Source of the DNA: an uncultured Clostridia bacterium
GTDB taxonomy: Bacteria > Bacillota > Clostridia > Christensenellales > Aristaeellaceae
DNA: 8,864 nucleotides
Reading direction: 5' to 3'
NCBI GenBank assembly: GCA_946409855.1
Contig: CAMJXZ010000123.1
Location: 1 to 8,864, forward strand
In this document: positions 1 through 5,297 of the stretch, piece after piece
How positions within the stretch are numbered: the first letter of the stretch is position 1
How the letters are laid out: each line of letters starts with the position of its first letter
Made by a program: the position numbers and the translations under genes
Notes under the pieces: model-generated
What the model was told of the DNA's origin: nothing
Seen by the model: only the letters and a program-made list of their open reading frames with translations
Database searches by the model: none

Positions 1-748
1 AGTAGTTCATCGCCGCGATGCCGCCCTTGTTGATCAGGTCGACGATCAGCTTCATTTCATGGATGCACTCGAAGTAGGCGTTTTCCGGTTCGTAGCCCGC
101 TTCGACCAGGGTTTCGAAGCCGCACTTCATCAGGTCGACCACGCCGCCGCACAGCACGCACTGCTCGCCGAACAGGTCGGTCTCCGTCTCGTCGTGCATG
201 GTGGTTTCCATGATGCCGGCGCGGGCGCCGCCGATGCCGGCGATGTAGGCCAGCGCGATGTCGCGGCACTTACCGGAAGCGTCCTGCTCCACGGCGACCA
301 GGCAGGGAACGCCCTTGCCCGCCACATAGGTGGAACGGACGGTGTGGCCGGGGCCCTTGGGGGCGGCCATGAAGACGTCCACGTCGGCCGGCGGCACGAT
401 CTGCTTGTAGCGGATGTTGAAGCCGTGGGCAAAGGCGATGGCCTTGCCGGCGGTCAGGTAGGGCGCGATGTCCTTTTTGTACATGGCGGCCTGGTTTTCG
501 TCGTTGATCAGGATCATGATGATGTCGGCGGCCTGGGCGGCTTCCGGCACGGTCATCACGGTAAAGCCGTCCTTTTCGGCCACCGGCCAGGATTTGCCGC
601 CCTTGCGCAGGCCGACGATCACGTCGCAGCCGGAGTCGCGCAGGTTCAGCGCGTGGGCGTGGCCCTGGGAGCCGTAGCCGATGACGGCGATCTTTTTGCC
701 GTCCAGGTACTGCAGGTCGCAATCCTTCTCATAATACATTTTTGCCAT
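1..748 (-). CDS. ilvC: Ketol-acid reductoisomerase (NADP+), 3'-truncated by window edge
   Basis: Converts 2-acetolactate (or acetohydroxybutyrate) to the dihydroxy acid in valine, isoleucine and leucine synthesis, using NADPH and Mg2+; cytoplasmic. 249 codons are visible of the roughly 330-340 usual for the short class I form, so the C-terminal part lies beyond position 1. Visible: Rossmann motif GYGSQG at residues 24-29; a beta2-alphaB loop reading GLRKGGKSW (46-54), typical of NADPH-type enzymes; catalytic His108 in AHGFN; Mg2+ ligands Asp191 and Glu195 in DLFGEQ; and Glu227/Glu231 in FECIHEMK. The ATG at 748 is preceded by AAAGGAGAG with about 9 nt spacing and gives the standard MAKMYYEKD start. 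The first 20 bases overlap the end of ilvN in another frame, so translation is probably coupled. It is the third gene of the ilvBNC operon. Family assignment is close to certain. Confidence 0.97.
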   Translation of the reverse strand, partial: MAKMYYEKDCDLQYLDGKKIAVIGYGSQGHAHALNLRDSGCDVIVGLRKGGKSWPVAEKDGFTVMTVPEAAQAADIIMILINDENQAAMYKKDIAPYLTAGKAIAFAHGFNIRYKQIVPPADVDVFMAAPKGPGHTVRSTYVAGKGVPCLVAVEQDASGKCRDIALAYIAGIGGARAGIMETTMHDETETDLFGEQCVLCGGVVDLMKCGFETLVEAGYEPENAYFECIHEMKLIVDLINKGGIAAMNY

Positions 749-1277
749 AGTCAAACTCTCCTTTTTCCTTGGTCTGTTCGTCAATGGTATATTGCCCGCG
801 TTCCAGCGCCACCATGCCGGTGCGCACCAGTTCGAGGATTCCAAACTCCTTGAGGAGATTCTGGATCGCTTCCGCCTTGCTTTCGTCCCCGATGACCGCG
901 ATGGTCAGGGAGGATTTGCTGACGTCAATGATCGAGGCGCGGAAAATGTTGGCGATCTGGATGATTTCGTTCCGCTTGCCGAAGTTGTCGGCCATGACCT
1001 TGATCAGCACCAGCTCGCGGCGGATGGCGTGCTCCGCCTTGAGCACCTTGACCGAGTGGACGCAGATCAGCTTGCGCAGCTGGTTGGAAAGCAGGTTGAT
1101 CTGCTTGTCGTCCGCCACGACCTCGATGGTGATGCGGGAAATCTCCGGCTCGTCCGTCGTGCCCACCGCCAGGGATTCGATGTTGTAGCCCTTGCCTGAA
1201 AACAGCCTGGCCACGCGGGACAGGACGCCTGCCTCGTTGTCCACCAGGACGGCCAGGGTATTGCGTGTCGCGTTCAT
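729..1277 (-). CDS. ilvN: Acetolactate synthase small (regulatory) subunit
   Basis: Regulatory subunit of acetohydroxyacid synthase. In this family it binds the IlvB catalytic subunit, activates it and usually confers valine feedback inhibition. The 182-residue product has an N-terminal ACT domain (about residues 6-80; core DNEAGVLSRV at 13-22, then LFSGKGYNIESLAVG) and the C-terminal domain of the small-subunit family (about 85-160), ending in the conserved RTGMVALERG at 152-161. Length is slightly above the usual 160-175; the acidic tail after residue 162 is the part that overlaps ilvC. The start at 1277 has AAAGGA at 1287-1292 with 9 nt spacing. It begins 16 bp after the ilvB stop, so the two subunits are almost certainly co-translated from one transcript. 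The symbol ilvH would be an equally valid name; isozymes cannot be distinguished here. Confidence 0.96.
   Translation of the reverse strand: MNATRNTLAVLVDNEAGVLSRVARLFSGKGYNIESLAVGTTDEPEISRITIEVVADDKQINLLSNQLRKLICVHSVKVLKAEHAIRRELVLIKVMADNFGKRNEIIQIANIFRASIIDVSKSSLTIAVIGDESKAEAIQNLLKEFGILELVRTGMVALERGQYTIDEQTKEKGEFDYGKNVL
756..764 (-). promoter_or_regulatory. Ribosome binding site of ilvC inside ilvN
   Basis: AAAGGAGAG lies within the last codons of ilvN, 7-9 nt before the ilvC ATG at 748. It decides the ilvC start over the second ATG at 739 (the MYYEK methionine), which would be too far from it. Its placement implies that the ribosome finishing ilvN reaches the ilvC start region. Confidence 0.8.
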
Positions 1278-1293
1278 ATGCTGCCGTCCTTTC

Positions 1294-2994
1294 TCAGTCG
1301 ATCATGAAGTGGGTGATGTGCTCGCCGCCGCCGACCATGGGCCGCACCATCTCGTCGATGTCGATGGCGCAGTCGATGACGCAGCCGCTGCCGCTGGCCA
1401 GGGCGTCCCTGAAGGCCGACTCGAATTCATGCACGTCCGTGGCCCGGTAGCCCTTGAGCCCGTAGGCCTGCGCCAGCAGGACAAAGTCGGGGGCGCGGTC
1501 CAGCGTGGTTTGGGAATAGTGCTGGTGGTAGATCAGGTTCTGCCACTGGCGGACCATGCCCAGCGTCCCGTTGTTGAAAACGACGGTGATGATGGGGAGC
1601 CTGTAATACTGCTCCGTCGCCAGCTCGTTGCAGTTCATGCGGAAGCCGCCGTCGCCGGTGATGTGGATGACCCGCTTTTCCGGGTGGCCGACCTGCGCCC
1701 CGATGGCGGCGCCCAGGCCGAAGCCCATCGTGCCAAAGCCGCCGGAGGTCAGCAGCTGGCCGGGATAATCAAAATGGAAGTGCTGGATGGCCCACATCTG
1801 GTGCTGGCCCACATCGGTGGAAATGATGGCGTCGTCCGGGGCGAGCCGGGTGATGGTGGACAGCACCTGCCAGGGCGTAAGAGACCCGGGATGCTCGTCG
1901 TATTCCGTCTCGGTGGGGCGGGAGAAGACCTGCTTTTTCCATTCCGGATGCGTGAGCTGCGGCACCATGGGGGTCAAAAGCTCCAGCACCCGCCGGGCGT
2001 CGCCGACGATGTGATGGGCCGTTTCCACGTTTTTGTTGATCTCGGCGCGGTCGATATCGATCTGCACCACCTGCGCGCGCTGGGCGAAGGTGGCGGGCTT
2101 GAGGGCCACGCGGTCCGAAAAGCGGCAGCCGACGGCGATCAGCAGGTCGCATTCGTCCACCGCCATGTTGGAGGCCTGGGAGCCGTGCATGCCGATCATC
2201 CCGGTGGTCAGCTCGTCCTGGCCGGGGAAGCCGCCCGCGCCCATGACGGTGATGGCCACGGGGGCGTCGATCTTGTGGGCAAAGTCCCGGAACAGCCGGT
2301 CCGCCCGGGCGCGCACCACGCCGCCGCCGCAGATCAGCATGGGCCGCTGCGCCGCGCGGATCATGTCCGCCAGCTTGCGGATGTCGTCCATATCCGGTTC
2401 GGGGGGCTTAAAGTCGTAGCGGCGCATCAGCTCGCCCAGGCGGCCGGAGGTGCCGTGCTCCTGCCGGGGGAGGGGCTCAAATTCCGTCTCCTCGGCGGTC
2501 ACGTTTTTGACGATGTCGATCAGCACCGGGCCGGGCCGGCCGGAACGGGCGATGGCGAAGGCCTCGCGGACGGTGTCCGCCAGGTGCCGGATGTCCCGCA
2601 CCAGGTAGTTGCATTTGGTGATCGGCATGGTGACGCCGGTGATGTCGACCTCCTGGAAGGAATCCTTGCCGATCAGCGGGAGGCTCACGTTGCAGGTGAT
2701 GCAGACGATCGGGGAGGAATCCAGATAGGCCGTGGCGATGCCGGTGACCATGTTGGTCGCCCCCGGGCCGGAGGTGGAAAAGCAGACGCCGACCTTCCCC
2801 GTGGAGCGGGCGTAGCCGTCCGCGGCGTGGCAGGCGCCCTGTTCGTGGGCCGTCAGGATGTGGTGGATCCTGTCCCCGTAATTGTACAGTTCGTCATAGA
2901 CATTGAGAATCGTTCCGCCAGGATACCCGAAAACGGTATCCACGTCCTGCTCCAGCAGGCATTCCAGCAGGATTTTCGCACCGTTCAGACGCAT
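1294..2994 (-). CDS. ilvB: Acetolactate synthase large (catalytic) subunit
   Basis: Thiamine diphosphate enzyme that condenses two pyruvates to 2-acetolactate, or pyruvate plus 2-oxobutyrate to acetohydroxybutyrate: the committed step of branched-chain amino acid synthesis. The 566-residue length is normal. Visible in order: N-terminal Pyr domain with YPGGTILNVYD (24-34) and catalytic Glu51 in AHEQGACHAADGYAR; the SGPGATN loop (75-81); a central FAD-associated domain (about 200-340); and a C-terminal PP domain with the ThDP/Mg2+ motif from GDGG (447-450) to FNN (473-475). GKDSFQEVD (109-117) is typical of anabolic AHAS rather than catabolic AlsS, as is the adjacent ilvN. The ATG at 2994 follows a G-rich Shine-Dalgarno (GGGGGA) with only about 4 nt spacing, which is weaker than elsewhere in the window. 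It is first in ilvBNC, behind a promoter and leader attenuator. Confidence 0.97.
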   Translation of the reverse strand: MRLNGAKILLECLLEQDVDTVFGYPGGTILNVYDELYNYGDRIHHILTAHEQGACHAADGYARSTGKVGVCFSTSGPGATNMVTGIATAYLDSSPIVCITCNVSLPLIGKDSFQEVDITGVTMPITKCNYLVRDIRHLADTVREAFAIARSGRPGPVLIDIVKNVTAEETEFEPLPRQEHGTSGRLGELMRRYDFKPPEPDMDDIRKLADMIRAAQRPMLICGGGVVRARADRLFRDFAHKIDAPVAITVMGAGGFPGQDELTTGMIGMHGSQASNMAVDECDLLIAVGCRFSDRVALKPATFAQRAQVVQIDIDRAEINKNVETAHHIVGDARRVLELLTPMVPQLTHPEWKKQVFSRPTETEYDEHPGSLTPWQVLSTITRLAPDDAIISTDVGQHQMWAIQHFHFDYPGQLLTSGGFGTMGFGLGAAIGAQVGHPEKRVIHITGDGGFRMNCNELATEQYYRLPIITVVFNNGTLGMVRQWQNLIYHQHYSQTTLDRAPDFVLLAQAYGLKGYRATDVHEFESAFRDALASGSGCVIDCAIDIDEMVRPMVGGGEHITHFMID

Positions 2995-3018
2995 ATTGTC
3001 CCCCGTTCATTCCGTGGC

Positions 3019-3038
3019 GCCGCCGCTTAGGCGGCGGC
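3019..3038 (-). promoter_or_regulatory. GC hairpin just upstream of the ilvB ribosome binding site
   Basis: On the minus strand GCCGCCGC-CTAA-GCGGCGGC forms a perfect 8-bp stem with a 4-nt loop. It ends about 15 nt before the G-rich ribosome binding site of ilvB. No U-tract follows, so it is not a terminator. It could shield or space the ribosome binding site, or its 5' arm could pair with the GGGCGGGCGGC stretch at 3109-3119 in an alternative leader fold. Structure is seen in sequence; function is inferred. Confidence 0.5.
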
Positions 3039-3047
3039 CCGCCCTGT

Positions 3048-3083
3048 AAAAAAACTGCAGGCCGGATCAGCTCCGGTCCGCAG
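3048..3083 (-). terminator. Intrinsic terminator (attenuator) in the ilvB leader
   Basis: Read on the minus strand: CTGCGGACCGGA, loop GCTGA, TCCGGCCTGCAG, then seven T. The stem is 12 positions long with one G-U pair and one A-C mismatch. It lies about 80 nt downstream of the predicted ilv transcription start and about 55 nt before the ilvB ATG. No gene ends here, so it is best read as a premature terminator controlling ilvBNC. The leader shows no T-box sequence (no TGGNACCGCG-like element), so the controlling signal is unknown. Confidence 0.75.
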
Positions 3084-3121
3084 GCCGATGATCATACCGG
3101 TCAGCGCTGCCGCCCGCCCGC

Positions 3122-3161
3122 GGGAAAAACACGAACATTTTTGCCCGCGCAGGGAAAAACA
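3122..3161 (-). repeat. Two direct copies of TGTTTTTCCC in the ilv leader
   Basis: The 10-mer TGTTTTTCCC (minus strand) occurs at 3152-3161, immediately after the predicted transcription start, and again at 3122-3131, exactly 30 bp further on. Both copies are followed by GC-rich sequence (TGCGCGGG and GCGGGCGG). It could be a repeated RNA- or DNA-binding site, or chance in low-complexity sequence. Confidence 0.4.
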
Positions 3162-3170
3162 GCCGCCTAA

Positions 3171-3199
3171 ATTCTAACATGTTCTCCCGGCTGTGTCAA
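3171..3199 (-). promoter_or_regulatory. Sigma-A promoter of the ilvBNC operon
   Basis: On the minus strand a perfect -35 TTGACA (3194-3199), a 17-bp spacer and -10 TAGAAT (3171-3176), preceded by TG as in an extended -10. Predicted start is near 3164, giving a leader of about 170 nt before ilvB. Such a strong promoter fits an operon whose output is limited downstream by attenuation. Confidence 0.85.
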
Positions 3200-3206
3200 T
3201 GCGCCC

Positions 3207-3250
3207 GCTGGGCACTTTCAGGGCATTCGCTGGGTACTTTCAGTGCAATC
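3207..3250. repeat. 22-bp tandem duplication next to the ilv promoter
   Basis: Two adjacent 22-bp copies: 3207-3228 starts GCTGGGCACTTTCAG and 3229-3250 starts GCTGGGTACTTTCAG; they differ at three positions. The block begins 7 bp upstream of the ilv -35 box, where an activator or the RNA polymerase alpha subunit could bind. No function can be assigned. The gap between lysA and ilvB otherwise holds only the larger repeats listed below. Confidence 0.6.
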
Positions 3251-3270
3251 GCTTACAAAAAAGAGAACAG

Positions 3271-3476
3271 CCGGACGAATTCAACCCGGTTTCCCTCGTA
3301 GCGGCGGCACCCGGGCCGCCACCGGGGACGGATCACGCCTTAAGACGGACGGCCATACCCGCGCCCAGCTCGTTTTCCTCTCCAACAATATATTTTCCCG
3401 CTCTATGGCGGCCCGGGTGCCGCCGCTACAGCGCTGCCCTGCTGTACTTCACCGCCCGGCGATACGTTCGCCCAAC
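3271..3476. repeat. Inverted-repeat element, copy 1 (24-bp perfect arms)
   Basis: First of two copies of an approximately 206-bp repeat. Inside it, the arm at 3298-3321 (GTAGCGGCGG...GGCCGCCA) is the exact reverse complement of 3406-3429, enclosing 84 bp; the 132-bp core could fold into a long hairpin in RNA or extruded DNA. Shared flanks are CCGGACGAATTCAA on the left and a 38-bp stretch (from AGCGCTGCCC to CGATACGT) on the right. No transposase and no clear target-site duplication is seen. Open frames across it contain the repeat in several frames and look spurious. It resembles MITE-like or dispersed palindromic repeats; identity with a named family was not tested. Confidence 0.85.
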
Positions 3477-3499
3477 CTCTGGCTATCAGCCAACAACCG

Positions 3500-3705
3500 C
3501 CGGACGAATTCAAGTTGGATTCCCTTGTAGCGGCGGCACCCGGGCCGCCACCGGGGACGGATCACGCCCTAAGACGGACGGCCATACCTGCGCTCCCGCC
3601 ATCTCCCTCTCTGGCAATATATATCCCCGCTCTATGGCGGCCCGGGTGCCGCCGCTACAGCGCTGCCCTGCTGTACTTCACCGCCCGGCGATACGTCCAT
3701 CCAAC
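3500..3705. repeat. Inverted-repeat element, copy 2 (24-bp perfect arms)
   Basis: Second copy, offset exactly 229 bp from the first with no insertion or deletion. Arms at 3527-3550 and 3635-3658 match copy 1 at every base and are perfectly complementary. I count roughly 23 differences over 206 bp. They cluster in the loop-side interior (about 13 of 41 bases before the right arm) and just left of the left arm (5 of 13), while the arms, the 18 bp after the left arm and the 38 bp after the right arm are unchanged. A 23-bp unrelated spacer separates the copies. Confidence 0.85.
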
Positions 3706-3790
3706 ATCCAGGGCAATCGATTATGAAACAGGAGAGATAAGAGCGCATCCAGCAAGCCCTGGCCCGCATTTTCCCCTTGCGGTCTTTGTT

Positions 3791-5032
3791 TTACCACACC
3801 AGCGTCGCGAAATAGTCCTCCGGGGTTTCCGCCCGGCGGATCAAACGGAAAGCGCCGTCCCGGGTATACAGAATCTCCGCGGTGCGCAGGCGGCCGTTGT
3901 ACTGGTAGCCCATGGCGAAGGCGTGCGCCCCGGCGTCGTGGATGACCAGCAGGTCCCCCGGATGGATCTCGGGGAGCATCCGGTCGATGGCGAACTTGTC
4001 GTTGTTTTCGCAGAGGCTGCCGGTGACGTCGTACAGGTGGTCCCTGGGCGCGTCTTCCTTCCCGGCGACGGAGATTTCGTGATACGCCCCGTACATGGCC
4101 GGGCGGATCAGCTGCACGGCGCAGGCGTCCACGCCGATGTAATCCTTGTAGATCTTTTTCTCGTGCACCGCGCGGGTCACGACGAAGCCGTGAGGGCCGG
4201 TCATGTAGCGGCCCAGCTCGGTCTTGATGCCGGGCTTGCCGGCGCCGGGGCTGCCGAACACCCGCTCGTATTCCCCGCGCACGTCCTGTCCCACCCGGCG
4301 GATGTCCACCGGCGGCACGTCGCGGGTATAGGGGATGCCGATGCCGCCGGAGAGGTTGATAAAGGCGCAGGGAAGGCCGGCCTCCTTTTCCAGCTCGGCC
4401 GCGGCGGAAAACAGGATGCCCGCCAGGGCGGGGTAATAGCCGGGGTCGGTCATGTTGCTGGCAAGGAAGGCGTGCAGGCCGAAACGGCGCGCCCCCAGCT
4501 CTTTCAGCCGCTTCAGGCCCGGCGTCAGCTGCTCCCGGGTCCAGCCGTATTTCGCCTCGCCCGGGTTGCCCATAATCTGGTTGCCGTTCATTTTAAAGGT
4601 GCCGCCGGTGTTGTAGCGGACGCAGACCGTTTCCGGGATCCCGCCGTGATCGCGCAGGAGGTCGATGTCGCTGATATCGTCCAGGTTGATGTACGCCCCA
4701 AGGCGCCGGGCCAGCTCGAATTCCCGGGCCGGCATGGCGTTGGCGCTGAACATGATCTCCTTCCCGGAAAAGCCGCAGCGCTCCGCCATCAGCAGCTCCG
4801 TCTCCGAGGAGCAGTCCGTCCCGCAGCCCTCCTGCCGCAGGATGTTCAGGATCTGCGGGTTGGGCAGCGCTTTGACGGCAAAGTATTCCTTGAAATCCGG
4901 CTGCCAGGTAAAGGCGGCGTTGACCTGCTGCGCCGTCCCGCGGATCCCTTTTTCGTCATAAAGATGGAAAGGCGTGGGGAACTGCTCCGCCGCGCGGAAA
5001 AAAACATCGGAGGGGATGCTGTAATTCGGCAT
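3791..5032 (-). CDS. lysA: Diaminopimelate decarboxylase
   Basis: PLP enzyme of fold type III that decarboxylates meso-diaminopimelate to L-lysine, the last step of lysine synthesis. 413 residues, normal for the family. Visible: PLP lysine Lys54 in EYFAVKALPNP; His187 in the strand GLHAFLASN; phosphate-binding glycines SGGIG (228-232); TELGRYM (271-277) where many relatives have EPGR; Cys341 in GSLCENND, the residue that completes the active site across the dimer; and GYQYNGRLRTAEIL (375-388) near the C terminus. The ATG at 5032 was chosen because AAAGGGA lies upstream and because the longer frame (TTG at 5089) would begin inside the -10 box. It stands alone: the next gene on this strand, ilvB, is about 800 bp away behind its own promoter. 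A related decarboxylase of the same fold is possible, but the C-terminal RRAETPEDYFAT strongly fits LysA. Confidence 0.93.
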   Translation of the reverse strand: MPNYSIPSDVFFRAAEQFPTPFHLYDEKGIRGTAQQVNAAFTWQPDFKEYFAVKALPNPQILNILRQEGCGTDCSSETELLMAERCGFSGKEIMFSANAMPAREFELARRLGAYINLDDISDIDLLRDHGGIPETVCVRYNTGGTFKMNGNQIMGNPGEAKYGWTREQLTPGLKRLKELGARRFGLHAFLASNMTDPGYYPALAGILFSAAAELEKEAGLPCAFINLSGGIGIPYTRDVPPVDIRRVGQDVRGEYERVFGSPGAGKPGIKTELGRYMTGPHGFVVTRAVHEKKIYKDYIGVDACAVQLIRPAMYGAYHEISVAGKEDAPRDHLYDVTGSLCENNDKFAIDRMLPEIHPGDLLVIHDAGAHAFAMGYQYNGRLRTAEILYTRDGAFRLIRRAETPEDYFATLVW

Positions 5033-5088
5033 AAACGATTCCCTTTCTTTCAGGCAAAGTGGCTGTCCGTCCGTCACGGAACGGCTCA

Positions 5089-5118
5089 ATTATAGGATGT
5101 TCGGCGTGCGGCGCGCAA
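5089..5118 (-). promoter_or_regulatory. Probable lysA promoter
   Basis: On the minus strand a perfect -10 TATAAT (5089-5094), 18-bp spacer and a weak -35 TTGCGC (5113-5118). Transcription would start near 5082, about 50 nt before the lysA ATG. I see no lysine riboswitch: the leader is too short. It is divergent from the nrtR promoter about 115 bp away. Confidence 0.65.
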
Positions 5119-5204
5119 CCGTCCCGGGGCGAAAATACAGAGAATAAACAGGCAGGAAAAGGCGGGCGCATGGTTCGGCGGAAGGCAGCCGGGGCGGTAA
5201 AAAT

Positions 5205-5229
5205 ATTTTTTGTTAAAATGACAAAAAAT
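5205..5229. repeat. AT-rich palindrome upstream of the nrtR promoter
   Basis: ATTTTTTGT (5205-5213) and ACAAAAAAT (5221-5229) are perfect 9-bp inverted arms around the 7-bp spacer TAAAATG. The right arm ends 2 bp before the nrtR -35 box. It stands out as an AT island in GC-rich surroundings. It may be an UP element for RNA polymerase, an operator for a second regulator of the nrtR or lysA promoter, or both. Confidence 0.5.
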
Positions 5230-5231
5230 GC

Positions 5232-5260
5232 TTGACAACAGGGAACGCCTGTGCTATGAT
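5232..5260 (+). promoter_or_regulatory. Sigma-A promoter of the nrtR-pncA-nadE-nadD-pncB operon
   Basis: Perfect -35 TTGACA (5232-5237), 17-bp spacer, -10 TATGAT (5255-5260) preceded by TGC, an extended -10. Predicted start is near 5267, inside the palindromic operator. The untranslated leader would be only about 30 nt. Confidence 0.88.
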
Positions 5261-5261
5261 G

Positions 5262-5284
5262 TTTATGGTCAGAGTGACCATAAA
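5262..5284. promoter_or_regulatory. Predicted NrtR operator
   Basis: TTTATGGTCA (5262-5271), spacer GAG, TGACCATAAA (5275-5284): a perfect 10-bp inverted repeat. It starts 1 bp after the -10 box, covers the predicted transcription start and runs into the AAAGGAGG ribosome binding site of nrtR. Known NrtR sites are palindromes of about 20-22 bp with a GTC...GAC core, which this matches. Binding here would block transcription, giving autorepression of the whole operon; ADP-ribose is the known anti-repressor in characterised NrtR proteins. Confidence 0.85.
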
Positions 5285-5297
5285 GGAGGCGGCGCGG

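Noticed and set aside
1192..3030. 612-codon plus-strand open frame antisense to ilvB and ilvN
   Set aside because: It is a by-product of GC-rich codon use on the real genes: low-complexity Gly/Ala/His/Asp-rich product, no recognisable domain, no ribosome binding site.
3067..3138. 23-codon leader peptide for ilv attenuation (starts MFVFFPRAGG)
   Set aside because: No ribosome binding site, only one Val and no Leu or Ile codon, and a stop codon inside the terminator loop, which does not fit the usual stalling mechanism. Not annotated as a gene, only noted in the findings.
2995..3170. T-box riboswitch upstream of ilvB
   Set aside because: Looked for because it is common in Bacillota, but no TGGNACCGCG-like element and too little sequence before the terminator for stem I plus antiterminator.
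3193..3726. 177-codon plus-strand open frame covering both inverted-repeat elements
   Set aside because: The 229-bp offset is not a multiple of three, so the copies are read in different frames, and differences between copies show no codon pattern. No ribosome binding site. Treated as a repeat translation.
3730..3790. Intrinsic terminator after lysA
   Set aside because: Only short stems (CCGCA...TGCGG, GCAAG...CTTGC) without a U-tract on the minus strand; not convincing.
5033..5089. N-terminal extension of LysA from a TTG at 5089
   Set aside because: The TTG overlaps the -10 box and would precede the transcript start. The ATG at 5032 has a ribosome binding site and matches the family start.
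3515..5095. 526-codon plus-strand open frame running from a repeat copy across lysA
   Set aside because: Most of it is the complement of lysA, and its start lies in the repeat. No family features are seen.
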